64,000 nucleotides of DNA from Euonymus europaeus. Its lineage: Eukaryota; Streptophyta; Magnoliopsida; Celastrales; Celastraceae. A program made the position numbers and the translations under genes. Shown one piece after another: positions 23,957-34,898 of the stretch. Every line of letters starts with the position of its first letter. Position 1 is the stretch's first letter. Location of the stretch: assembly GCA_963580455.1 (NCBI GenBank), contig OY756972.1, forward strand, positions 9,315,001 to 9,379,000, read 5' to 3'. The notes beneath the pieces were generated by a model. It worked only from the letters and a program-made list of their open reading frames with translations, searched no databases and was not told the DNA's origin.

Positions 23957-25935
23957 TTGCAAAACATCATGGCATCAGGGATTTCCACATGTAGCAAGAT
24001 TGACATCTATGAAGCAAGGGCTGAGTTGAGCAAAATGCAATCTGAGCATGGAGATAGCTTGATAGGGGATATTTTATTACCAAGGGTAATAAAGAAAAAG
24101 TTTTCAAATCATACATGGCCGCGACTAGTAGGTTTGTGGGCCCGAGTAAGTCCGAATTTGGGTCCAGAATTTTCAAAGAAATATGGCAATATTGGAAGTT
24201 TGGTAAGGGTTGTTACACTAGTAACATTGCTCCAAGCAGCCACGCTTTATTGGGATCCAGCATACAGGTGCTTCACATTCGGGCGGATAGACTTTTCACC
24301 CACAATTGAGGAGTATGCACAACTATTGCAACTAGAGCCGCATAATACAAAGATGTATTACTTCCATGAAAACATGACAGCTGAAAAGATTGTTGCTAGA
24401 ATTATGGAACGAGAGACTGATGAGGTCAGGAGAATGGGTTCACTAAAAGGGGGCAAATGGTGTTTTCCAATTGATGAGTTGATGAAATATGTTGAGGAAA
24501 AACCAAATACATTATTAGGACAGTCTGCATTGGCACTTGCTATATATGGGGCTGTCTTGTTTCTTTGCACTCAAGGGTATGTTGATGGGAGAGTGATCAA
24601 GCTTTTCAGCCAGGTAGACCGGGGCATGAATCCAATTTCGGCAATAATATGTGAGACACTTCGTTCTCTTAATTTTTGCCGCCACAACAAGAAAGCAAGA
24701 TTTATTGGATGCTCAGCCTTACTCGGAGTTTGGTTAATAAGTCACCTACAATACTATAAGCAATTTGATGTCCCAAGAATTGGTTTTAAGGACCATACTC
24801 GGCCAGAAAGGAGACCAATATGGGAGTTCACCGAAACAAAATGGAGGCAGGGATATCCAAGTATCGAGGAATGGGAGGAGTTTTTGCAATAAGTGGATGT
24901 TCATAATATTGAAGGAAGGGCTCCTTGGTTCTTGCCAGATGCATTTTTGTATATATGTGGAGATTTTCCTTGGGTCCCTTTACTAGGCCCATGGGGGGCA
25001 GTTGGTCAAGCACCAGCTTTAGTATTCCGTCAGGTGGGATCAAATCCTTGCTTCCCGGCCACACATGGTTTGCTAGATTTTGAATTTTCTTATGATGACG
25101 GAGAGGATCCGGGGTTAATCATACCAAAGGTGAGAAACGTACTTAAGGCATGGAAAAACCTAAAGACTACTAATCGCGAAAAGCGTACATCTGATGGAAC
25201 TTTGGTGTACTTCAAATGGCATGAAAAAAGGGGCAAAACCACTTCAGAGAGCAATGTCCAGAATATAGGCAACTATGAAGGAAGGACAAGTGGATCTCAT
25301 AATACGGCGGAGGAAAGTGGTATGAAACCTCAAAGTAATGAGCATATTGGTCAAAGAAGGAAAAGACCCAGTGTTGAAGAAGATGAAGACCCAACTACGA
25401 AGAAGAGATGGACGAATTAGAAAGAGTGAGCAGAGAAAGGATGCATCTGGAGCAAAACAATTTACAGATACGAATGGAACTCCAAAAAGCAAATGAGGAA
25501 AGGTCACAAGCAATGGAAGAAGCAAAAGCTTGGAAGCTCAAACACCAGAATATTGAGCACGTGAATATCGCAATGGAAGCAGCCATAAGAAGAAACCATG
25601 AAGAAATTGATAAGTTAAGAGTAGCACATCAGACATTGCTTAGACAAAGGCAATTTGAGGTGGCCGAATTAACTGATCAAAATGAGGCATTACTTCAAGG
25701 CCTCATAGAGAGTCGTGAAGCACGTGCAACACTCACGCGTCGGATTGGGATAGCAATGTGCCAAGTGACAAAGTTGTCCACATGGGCTATTTCTTTTGAA
25801 AGGGAAGCTGCAAAGTTGTGTCAGAATGAAACACTTCAAGGTCCAGAATTTGAGAAAGTCTCACAATTCTTGGACAGTCTTCGTAAAGATTTAGAGATAA
25901 TTGGAGGGCTCCAGCATGGGGGATTTCCAAATTAG
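23957..25935 (+). pseudogene. Ogre-type ORF1: plant-mobile-domain-like protein with coiled-coil tail
   Basis: ORF1 lies upstream of gag; its role in the element is unknown. The first 311 codons are open (likely start MASGISTCSK at 23969). The core reads TLYWDPAYRCFTFGRIDFSPTIEEY and ALAIYGAVLFL, with ARFIGCSALLGVWL later, like the plant mobile domain/DUF7745 family found in Ogre-type elements and some host proteins. One TAA stop (24890-24892) separates this from a continuing segment in the same frame (PWFLPDAFLYICGDFPWVPL) that ends in a basic, acidic-spaced tail. A frameshift at 25408-25420 leads to a coiled coil of about 100 residues (LEQNNLQIRMELQKANEE, then LRVAHQTLLRQRQFEVAEL). Only one stop and one frameshift break a roughly 650-codon frame. 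Confidence 0.75.
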
Positions 25936-26212
25936 GGACTAGTTTTTTACATCCAATAATGACTATCATGTAACAGTACAAGTTGCTTTAATGGAATGGT
26001 GTTTTGTTTCTATTATTGTTTCAAAATGCAATGACTACATAGGATTCACATTAAAGCACAAGCATGCATTTAATAAAATAAATAAATAAAAAGGCCAATA
26101 ATGTCACATCCTTCATCACAGGTTTAGTTCATCATCAATCATAGCTCCAAAAAATCAGCAACGTCATCCCTATCGTACTCGCTTGCAATCACGAATCATG
26201 GAAGGGTCACAA

Positions 26213-27994
26213 AAACAAAGTGAAGACACTCAAAACAGAGATCAGGGGCAGAATCAGGAACTTGTTGAAATGAGAGAACAGATTGCTTTCCTTGTTAAAC
26301 AAGTGGCCTTGCTGACAAAAGGGAAAGAAGTTGCAGAGAGTTCGGTACCCAATGCAGACATAGGGAAACATGTTTACCCAAGCATGCCGACTTACCCGCC
26401 TGGCTACACTCATGTTTATACCCAACTCCCATAGGAAGCAAAGCAAGTTCCCCAATATGCTATAAACCAACCTCAGATACGTGTTCCCCCAATTCGCATC
26501 CCTCCATGAGGGGATTATTTTCCAACAAGCCAAGATATTGCAGGACATGTGGATGCTAATGGAATGCCTGTAGTTGAAATGACAAATGTTTAAAGCCATG
26601 ATGAAGGAGATTTGACAAATGATGCAATCAAGAAACTGGAAAAATGAGTAAGGGTTATGGAAGGCTTTAACACCTCTGAAGCACTAAACCTGAAGAATTT
26701 ATGTCTAGTGAAAGATTTGAACATCCCACATGACTTTCAGTTGCCAAAATTCACTCTCTTTGATGGCACAAGTGTTCCTTTCAATCATTTGACTATGTAC
26801 TGTCATCGTATGCAGCCATATGCAAATAACGATAAACTGCTAGTGCATTACTTCCAAGATAGCTTAATTGGAGTGGCTCAAAGGTGGTTTAATGGGCTTA
26901 GCTCTTCAGCAGTTTCCTCATGGGAAGATTTAGCTGAATCCTTTATGAAGCAATACAAACACAACGAGGAAAAGATCCCAACTATTTATGATCTCCAGAA
27001 TACATCGATGAAAGACGGAGAAAGCTTCAAAGAATATGCTCACCGTTGGAGAGATTTGGCAGCTCAGATAACTCCACCTCTCTCAGAAAGGGATTTACTC
27101 AATGCCTTTATTGATGCCCTTCAGAAACCTTACACTTCTAAGCTAGCAGGGGGTGGCCACAGTGATTTGGCAGACATAATACAGGCAGGAGAGCGTGTGG
27201 AGAGATGCATAAAAAGAGGAAATTTGTATATCCCTACTTCAGAGAAGTTAGACCAACAAAAGAATGTTAAGGGAAAGAAAAAAGAGAATGAAGTACATTC
27301 TGTGAATTTTGATTCTTCACAGGTCACCTACAGTGCTCCAACTTCAAGTTATCGTCCGAGGAGTAATGCCCCTAGAATGTCAAGTCCAGGTGCATATCCT
27401 CCTCCTCGAGGAAGTTACCAACATGAGTATAACTCTCAGCCTTCCAATCAAAGCGTCCATAATTCAAATACTTACCAAAACCCACGTTCTAACCAAAGAA
27501 GGCAAGTTGAACATTTTGATCCTATACCTATGACGTACGCGGAATGTTTTACCAAACTACAAGCCCAAGGGGCGGTAGTACCCGTTCCGGGAAGAGTTCA
27601 CCAACCACCATATCCTCCATGGTATGACCCAAATTCCACATGTCTCTATCATGGGGGTGCACCCGGCCATTCGACAGAAACATGTTTGACATTTAAAAGG
27701 TTGATATAAGGAATGATTGAAGCAAAATGGTTGGACCTAAATGTCGTGGACAAGCCAAATGTCAACAACAACCCATTACCTAATCATGCAAATGACGTGG
27801 TGAACTGCATTGAGAAATCTCATGTTTTTAAGAGAAGAGTTTCAGAGATTACAATGCCATTGGGACAGTTGTTTGATATGTTAAAGGAACAAGGAATGGT
27901 AGGAACGATAAGTTCGTTTCTCCAAAGTGAACAACTAGATGTGACTAAGACTTGCAAATATCATAGTGGAATGGAAGGTCATACCATTATCTAA
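26213..27994 (+). pseudogene. Tat/Ogre-like gag, truncated by deletion
   Basis: Gag particle protein. An N-terminal coiled-coil-like part opens at about 26198 (MEGSQKQSEDT, then ELVEMREQIAFLVKQVALL) and is interrupted by stops at 26432, 26507, 26591 and 26645. The open core (26657-27709) contains DFQLPKFTLFDGTS, YFQDSLIGVAQRWFNGL, SWEDLAESFMKQY and LLNAFIDALQKPYTSKL, the standard gag domain, then a proline/serine/asparagine-rich tract and the knuckle-like CLYHGGAPGHSTETC. A TAA follows (27707-27709), then the same frame shifts to MIEAKWLDL and CKYHSGMEGHTI, where the coding sequence ends abruptly in LTR sequence. The protease and pol expected next are absent. Confidence 0.88.
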
Positions 27995-29487
27995 TCCTCC
28001 CTCACCTATAAATACCATAGACTTATGGGAAAACAGAGACTTCTTTTTTTTTTGGGGGGGAGAGGAGCGGCATCTCTAATCACTCATCTCTTCATTTTTC
28101 CTCTACCAGCCGTCACTATCAGGAGAGAAAGACTCCTTCAAAGAGTGGCCAACCTTTTTTTTCCATTCCTCTCTCTATCAAAATAGTCTCCTCTCTGCCA
28201 CACTACCTTCTTATTGCCCTCTCTCTCTACTGTTAAGAGCCGTGCCTTTTCCCTCAGCAATACCTTTGCTTGGTTTTCCCTTCTTACATCATTCGTCTTA
28301 TCATAATCTCCTATTAATCATCATTATTGCTACAGGTAACATCACTTTCACAATGGTTGTCACATGTATATACTTGCTAATTTATATATATATATATATA
28401 TTCATGCGTGAAGCTTATGTATGTGTACTGTCGTGCATATTATAGAATGAATACACCTATATATATATGTATCCATATATATATATATACTTATGGTTAG
28501 GTGGTGTGTTGACATGTTGTATGCATATATTGTTATATATTAATATATCAATATCTTATTCTGTGTAGATGTTCTTTATGGTTAGGTGGTGTGTTGACTG
28601 AGTATATATTATGTATATATGTGGACAAGTGATGCTATGTTCATGTATTGTGATGTTTTGCTTTGTATATAGACTTACATATAAGTCAGACTATATATGC
28701 ATATATGTATTACAGTCCTTAGCAAATTATTGAATCAAATACCAAAAGTTAGTATTCTTAGCGATAATTCAATGCCATAAGCCGGAATTTTAAGGATCCA
28801 AATACCATAAGTTGGTGCCTTTTTTAAACCTACCAAAAGTTGGTAGCGAATTTGCATTGGTGATAAATAAACCATTTATTTTCGATGTTTCTACGAATAA
28901 TGGGTTTTTCTTTTTAATGTAATTAATTTATTTTTTCCTTATGGTCAATAGTTGACCCAAACTTTTTTTAAAAATCTTTCCAAAAACTATCATAAATTGA
29001 TAGTGTTTCAAAAAATCAAATTTCTTTTAAAACTATCATAAGTTGATTGTGTTTTACAAAACCTTTTTATTTATTTATTTAAAATGGGCAATGTTTTCCC
29101 ACACAAAAATAGCTTTGCTACTCATCTAAAATTATTTCATGTTTCTTTCATAGAAATTATGAGAATTAAAGATGAGACACCAATTTTTAAAACAAATTAT
29201 ATCATTTTTTTTACCACATCTTGCAAAGAGCAAGCTTTTGTAGGGTAGTCATCTAATTAATAAGGTAACTGTTTTCAAACAGGTGTTATGGGGTGCTAAT
29301 ACCTTCCCCATGCTCAATCGACCCCCGTTCCCTTTTTCTCTGGTTCGCTGGTTTTCTTTGGTGTCCAATTGCACCTTAAATCAATTGGTGGCGACTCTTG
29401 AGTTTTTTTTATATATTTTTGTGTTTCGAGATAATATTATTTCGCAGGAATATTTCGCCGATCCGCGTTGTGACCCCGGTTGCGACA
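27987..29487 (+). repeat. 3' LTR of the Tat/Ogre-like element, 5'-truncated
   Basis: Matches 21787-23337. The first 289 bases are missing; gag joins the LTR at a shared TTAT. It has two copies of the 47 bp hairpin repeat where the other LTR has three, and shorter AT runs, with otherwise few differences. Confidence 0.92.
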
Positions 29488-29739
29488 CTCTTTAAGGCTT
29501 TTCCACATAAACTTCAGGATGGTGACCTCTCCCATGGTCAGTTTGCTTAGTAATAATCTTATTTTAGTCTCCGTAGGTAGTATGTAATCACCCTCAAGAG
29601 ATGTCAACACTCCCGCTAAGTATTCCACATAATGCTCTATTGACCACAGTGGCTCTCTCTTCAATTGCCAATACTTTTTTGGTCCTTGTTGCATGCACCT
29701 ACCTCTCAGTACTTTCCGTGTTTTCCTTATATTCTCCAT
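29488..29739 (-). pseudogene. Leader ORF of the chromovirus-like element, 5' part
   Basis: Begins MENIRKTRKVLRGRC at 29739 on the minus strand and reads through to KSLKE at the insertion point. Removing the Tat/Ogre-like element and one CTCTT copy joins it in frame to 21497-21394, giving an ORF of about 116 codons between the leader and gag. It is short, basic at the start, and I recognise no domain. The exact joining of the frame confirms the insertion point. Whether it was ever translated is unknown. The stretch 29740-30048 between it and the primer site shows nothing recognisable. Confidence 0.6.
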
Positions 29740-30048
29740 CTCTAACCTGAATCATACGCAATTTGTGCTACCATCAATTATCTCATCAAACCCTTTCCTA
29801 AGCCTTAACAATAATTACATGAACAAGAAACGAAAACATATAAATATATTTTGTCTATATGCATGCACACTTGTATCCATAATTAAAACATTAATTCACT
29901 TACCACAGAAAGCACGTTACATTTAAATATACTTACTTGTTAATGGTCGCGTCGATCCTCGATACTCATGTAATCCTACTTCTCCTAACCATCCCTATAC
30001 TTCCATAAGTTTAAAAAAAAAATTACCCTATTGTGAAGGAAACGTCCC

Positions 30049-30059
30049 CTCTGATACCA
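30049..30059 (-). promoter_or_regulatory. Primer-binding site of the chromovirus-like element
   Basis: Minus-strand TGGTATCAGAG begins two bases inside the LTR end (30062) and matches the complement of initiator tRNA-Met. Confidence 0.85.
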
Positions 30060-30061
30060 AC

Positions 30062-31867
30062 TATAACGCCCCTTCCCTAACAAGTAAGACTATCATCCTT
30101 TAACAACAGCTCGACTTCACCATCAGTAAATTCACAAACAACACCCCAAATAGCTTCAAAATAATTAAACCATAACAATAAACTCGTTAAATTAAATTGT
30201 CACCAAATTAATAAGTATTAATTAATATCCATCTGCCAATATGAATCAAAACACCAACCCTAATAACGTCACGTCAATCATTTCGTATCAGTGCTGCAGA
30301 TACTCACTTATTCAAATAGCCATAGAATTCTAAAACACCAATATTTCACTTAGGTAATTTATTCCACTCATTTTCCACTGCGCTTGCCACCCTACATGAG
30401 CACCATCATTGAGGATCCTCGTCGTCACCATCAACAGCCAATTTAGTGTACTCATCATCACCTGCATCACAGAATAAAATGAGCAAGGCCAAGCAAGTAA
30501 CATCTCTATGCATGGATGCACATGAGTTCCTTCCTTAAGAAAACTTTGCCAATTTAAACATTTATCCATCTCTGGGGCCCCTAACTCTAGTAAACTGCTA
30601 CAGAGCAACCGGTCGGGATTTCCATTTATCATCATTCTAAAGAATGCTTTTCCTGTCAAAATAATTTTTCTTTCACCTCACCTTATTATTATTACGATTC
30701 TTCTTTAGCCTTGTACCCTCACCTTTAGCCTTAACATTATACCCTCCCTGTAGCAGTATTACTAGGTTTATAAAACTTTTGTCATGTGTGTAAATATTCC
30801 ATGATGCCAAGTCATGCCATGTACAGTCATTGAAAACGACAATTAAAGTATACAGTACGATTCCAATACAAAATTTCATAATATCATGCTCAATAATAAT
30901 TCACACATCACAGCACCAATAAATATAAATATGAATATAGCATACAAACCTCAAAACTTCATAAATTATTCTGTGACACAGTGAGGATGTTACTTACCGG
31001 GCACCCTTTCGTAAATTCCCCTAAGTCAGATATAAAAATTGGTTTCCGAAATTAATAACAATACCAACATCTATTATTTATTTATTAATTCATATATATA
31101 TATATTTATTTATTTATTTTTAAACATTAAATAAATCTCTGGTCAACCCTCACTAGTCAACCGGGTCGCTTGAACCGGGTCGGCTGACCCGGTTGACCTC
31201 TCATCCCTCACAAGGTTGCAGACCCGATTACACAAGAAAATGGGTCGCCGCCTTTCCGGCGGCGGTGACACACACGGTCGACCTCCCCCTGTAGCCGGCG
31301 AGCACAATGGCGGTGGTGGTTACCTGAGCGGTGACCGAAATTGTGTAAATCGAGGCGAATAAAGTACGACCGCCGTGCGTTTCTTTTCACCGTAACTCGA
31401 TGGTGGCTCCTCCGTTTCGTACGAAAATGACACCGCTCGATTCCTCTCGTCGTCCTCTTCACGTCGACAGCAAGATCACCTGGTACCGTCGCCTCTTCGT
31501 CGAACGAGTTTTCCGTCGCCGCCCCTCTCTCCCCCTCTCTCTCTCCAGTAGCGTTTTAGGTTTTCCTCGGTAACTGTGCACTTATGATATTTTATTACCC
31601 ACCGGTTTGACCTTTCTACCCTTAGCTCCACTACCCTTCCCTTTATCAACCCCACATTATACAATCCATTACTAATTAATCATTTCTTCTATAATTTTTT
31701 ATTAAATTTCCAAACTCTAAACAATTAATTTCCAACTCCAATTTTGTCGATTCAAATACCCGTAATATTTAACAATCCCCTATTGCCACACAAAATTTTC
31801 ATGTTGAATCAGGACCCTATACTACATTGCTGTAATACGTGAGCTATCCATGAACCAGGGTGTTACA
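30062..31867 (-). repeat. 5' LTR of the chromovirus-like element
   Basis: 1,806 bp, starting TGTAACACCCTGG at 31867 on the minus strand. It differs from 14709-16533 by scattered substitutions and small indels, clearly more than the LTR pair of the nested element. The terminal CA is decayed to TA. Confidence 0.92.
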
Positions 31868-32575
31868 GAGCCTATACTCGAACGTTTAAACATAAAATAA
31901 TAATAAAAAGTGTACTCCGATCAATTTTGGTCGTTAGAAATAGCTCGACAATCTCTATCGAGGTACTTTTAGAGGTTTTGTCAAATTTGGAAAGAGAATT
32001 GCTCTTTTGTGAACTAAACAATCTATGAATTCCATACTCGTAAATTGAGACAAAAAATATCAATAATAGTGTACAATGATCAATTTTGATGGTTCAAAAT
32101 AGCTCAAATCTCTCCATGGAGAAAGTTTTAAAGGGTTTGTCATATTTGGAACAAAAGCTGCTCTTTTGACGACAAAACATTATACGGAGCCTATACTCAT
32201 TAATTTAGACATAAAATAAAAGTAAAAGTTTACACCAATCAGCTTTTATAGTTTGCAATTGCTCAACTCTCTCAATGGAGGAACATTTAAAAGTTGTACC
32301 CAATTTGGAACGAAAGATGCTCCTTTGGCAACAAAATAATATAAGCAGCCTACACCCATAAATTTAGACAGCAAATAATAGTTAAAAGTGTAATCCGATC
32401 AATTTTTATGGTTTGGAATAATTTAACACTCTCCATGGAGGAACCTTTAAAGGTTTTGTCAAATTTTGAACGAGAGTTGCTCTTTTGGCAACTTAGCGAT
32501 CTATGGATCCCATGCTCGTAAATTGAGTCAAAAGATAACAATAAAAGTGTACGTTGATGGTTCAAAAGTGCTCAA
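31868..32575. repeat. Satellite array, block 3
   Basis: Continues block 2 exactly: joining 14708 to 31873 restores a monomer (CCGAGCC then TATACTCG). The CATTTAA variant at 32284 is 1,115 bp from the one at 14005 after removing the insertion. It ends at the CTCAA target duplication of the next LTR. Confidence 0.93.
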
Positions 32576-32821
32576 TGATTGGGATGGTAATTTGCATATT
32601 TTTGTGGAGTTTTGAAAGCAAAAGGTTGAGTTTCAATGCTTAAAAACCACATTTTAGGTTTGAGTTGCCGAAATCCATGTTAATGAGCCAATGCATAATT
32701 CAACACTTTGACATAGTCATTTTAAGTGTTTTCTAGTGGTTCAAGTTGGTTTGGTAGCTTAGAGATAGGAAATCCAAGTTTTGGGCATAATGGTTAGAAG
32801 TTGTGGAAATGCTATCTCTTA

Positions 32822-33517
32822 GGTGATGTTTGGTTGTGAGAATGGAGGTGGAATATGGAATGGGGTATTCCATTCCATCATTTGGTATTAAAAAAAATTG
32901 AGGGAATGGAATACTCCATTCCATTCCCTCATCTCTCTCTCATCAATTTTCATTCCCGCATTTTTATGTGGGAATGAATCATTCCATGTGGAATAGAGGA
33001 CAAAATGACTATTTTGTCCTCAAATAAATATTAATTAATATATTTTGATAAATTAATATTAATTAATATATTTTATTTTATTTTAATTTGTTAGAAATAT
33101 AATTTATTAACTTTAATTTTGTTAACTTTAATTTGTAAATATTAATTATATATTTTGATAAATTAATATTAATTAATATATTTTATTTTATTTTAATTTT
33201 TTAGTTATTATAATTTGTTAATTATATAATTTTGACTCCATTTTATTTTAATTTGTTAATTATATATAATTATAAATGCACAATAAAATATATTGATTAT
33301 ACATAATTGTAAAGAAGGGACATAATGGACAAAACACAACTTCATTCCCATTCTCATTCCCAGTTTTTATACATACCAAACGTGAGAATCAAAATATCAT
33401 TCCCACTCTCATTCCCATTCTCATTCCCATTCCATTCCCATTCTCATTCTCATTCCATTCTCATTCCCATTCCCATTCTCATTCCCTCTCAAACCATTCT
33501 AAAAATCAAACGACCCC
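32822..33517. mobile_element. PIF/Harbinger-type MITE (Tourist-like)
   Basis: 696 bp with target duplication TTA (32819-32821 and 33518-33520). The imperfect terminal inverted repeats are GGTGATGTTTGGTTGTGAGAATGG at the left (shown here in two parts: GGTGATGTTTGG, TTGTGAGAATGG) and, inverted from the right, GGGGTCGTTTGA, TTTTTAGAATGG. It has no coding capacity. The middle is an AT-rich stretch of ATTAATTAATAT repeats. Confidence 0.8.
33340..33490. repeat. CATTCC simple repeat inside the MITE
   Basis: Near-continuous TCATTCC/CCATTCC hexamer-like repeats in the right arm. The left arm has the complementary GGAATGG motifs (32840-32925), so the arms could fold together. Confidence 0.85.
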
Positions 33518-33701
33518 TTAAGCATTTGAGTTTTAATATGCCGAATTTTGTTCTATCAACCTAAAAATGGTTTTGACACTTGTTTAAGTATGTTTCAGTC
33601 ATTTATGACTTGTTTGAATGGGTTTTGTAGGCTCCGGATTGATCGGGGTTGAATATGGAAGAAAAGACACAAAGGAGCTGAAAAATTGCATTTTGCTGTC
33701 A

Positions 33702-33825
33702 ACCGTCCGGACACCGTCCAAACACTTATCAGAAACCGTCCGGATGGTTCAAGAAGAAAGATGGACAGATTGATTTTCAAGCATATCCGTCCGGATGGTA
33801 CTGTTCACCGTCCGGACGGTTGAAG
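33702..33825. repeat. CCGTCCGG motif cluster in LTR family C
   Basis: Copies at about 33702 (CCGTCCGGAC), 33735 (CCGTCCGGATGG), 33787 (CCGTCCGGATGG) and 33809 (CCGTCCGGACGG). This is the same palindrome as in LTR family A. Confidence 0.8.
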
Positions 33826-34898
33826 AAGAAAGCCGGACAGTGCTGTTTTCAAGCATATCTGTCCAGACGGCACTGCGCAATACTTTTCGGAGCAACTTTT
33901 GAAGGTGTAAATGATCGAATTTGAAGAAACTTTCTTCTAAAATGTTGAAGTAGACATCCAGCGATTTCCAAAGAGTGCTCATACGCATAAATCCATTGAG
34001 AATTGAAGTCTGTGGAATTAACATGAGATGCTGCCTCGAACAGTTCAGTAACTTCGGGTTTTATTATTTTTACTCAATTCTTGAAGGGCAAACTTGTCTA
34101 ATTAATTTATTTAACCAATGCGACTTATTTGTAATAGGTTAGGATGGTCTTTTAACAGAGGTATGAGGGTTTTATGGGTCGTGAGACCCCATTCTTTGGA
34201 GAACACTCATTTTGGCCGAAAATACATATTCTCTAAGGTTTTTGTTCTCTCACCTTGTTCTTCATCTTTGATTCTTGCTTGGGGTTCAAAAATAAGTCTA
34301 TTGAAGATTGCTAGGAGTCTTGGAGACCCAACCAACTAGAAGAAGAAGTTCTTCCTCCTTGTAGAGCTTGAGAAGAGCCCAAGTTGGATTACCCTCAACT
34401 TCTATTTGTAGATTGGAAGGCCGATTCACCTCAACATTCGACATTGGATTTGATCTCTAAACTCCTCTTCCTTATTGTTATTTCATTTTATTATCGCATT
34501 TGGATTCATAGTTGTAGTTTAATCTACTTGAATATTTCCATCCCGATTTAGTTTGTGCTTGAACGTTTTATGTTATGTTTTACATTTTATTATGTTGTGC
34601 ATATTTCCATTTTGATTTTCTGCAGTAGTTTAGTATTTAATTCTCATTTCATATATTAGGGTTTAGTTCAATCAATCACCCCAAGAGGGAAAAACCGAAT
34701 CTAACCAATGGTTAGTGCAATTTTGCCACACTTAACATTGTGAATACCATATTTAATTAAGTAATTAGGCTAATAATCCATAGACCCAAGCCGAAACCAA
34801 AAGTCCTTGTGAGACGATTTGGGATTCACTCCTATTATTACTTTGACAAACCTACACTTGGGAAAGCGTTAATCCACTTACCTATTTTGGGCGAGTCA

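Larger units (their letters stand above)
21498..29487 (+). mobile_element. Tat/Ogre-like Ty3/gypsy element, pol deleted, nested in the chromovirus
   Basis: 5' LTR TGTAGTACCC... to ...CCGACA (21498-23337); the end of the 3' LTR is at 29487. Target duplication CTCTT at 21493-21497 and 29488-29492. The primer site is TGGCGACTCTGCTGGGGAC (23340-23358), the type used by Tat/Ogre elements. An extra ORF lies upstream of gag, the Ogre hallmark. Gag runs straight into the middle of the 3' LTR at 27987, so protease, RT, RNase H, integrase and the first 289 bases of that LTR are gone. It must have moved as a passenger or was deleted after insertion. The two LTRs look nearly identical by eye, suggesting a young insertion. 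Confidence 0.9.
14709..31867 (-). mobile_element. Ty3/gypsy chromovirus-like element with intact termini
   Basis: LTRs at 14709-16533 and 30062-31867, both TG...CA on the minus strand apart from one decayed base. The 5 bp target duplication is GAGCC at 14704-14708 and 31868-31872, and the host is the satellite. Gene order on the minus strand is gag, protease, RT, RNase H, integrase, with the integrase after RNase H as in Ty3/gypsy. The C-terminal chromodomain-like end and tRNA-Met primer site point to a chromovirus (Tekay/Del-like, inference). Several stops and frameshifts make it non-autonomous. A second element (21498-29487) is inserted between its leader ORF and gag. Confidence 0.92.
32576..34898 (+). 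mobile_element. Solo LTR (family C) in the satellite
   Basis: TGATTGGGATGG... to ...GGGCGAGTCA, with target duplication CTCAA at 32571-32575 and 34899-34903. No coding sequence, primer site or second LTR is present. It carries a MITE (32822-33517) and a cluster of CCGTCCGG motifs at 33702-33825. The orientation is assigned only from the TG...CA ends and so is weak. An apparent frame at 34118-34339 has no protein features. Confidence 0.85.

Noticed and set aside
23957..24892. A host gene of the plant mobile domain family
   Set aside because: It lies between an LTR, primer site and gag in the order expected of an Ogre-type ORF1, inside an element with target duplications.
33325..33564. A histidine/serine/proline-rich 79-codon frame
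   Set aside because: It is a product of the CATTCC simple repeat of the MITE.
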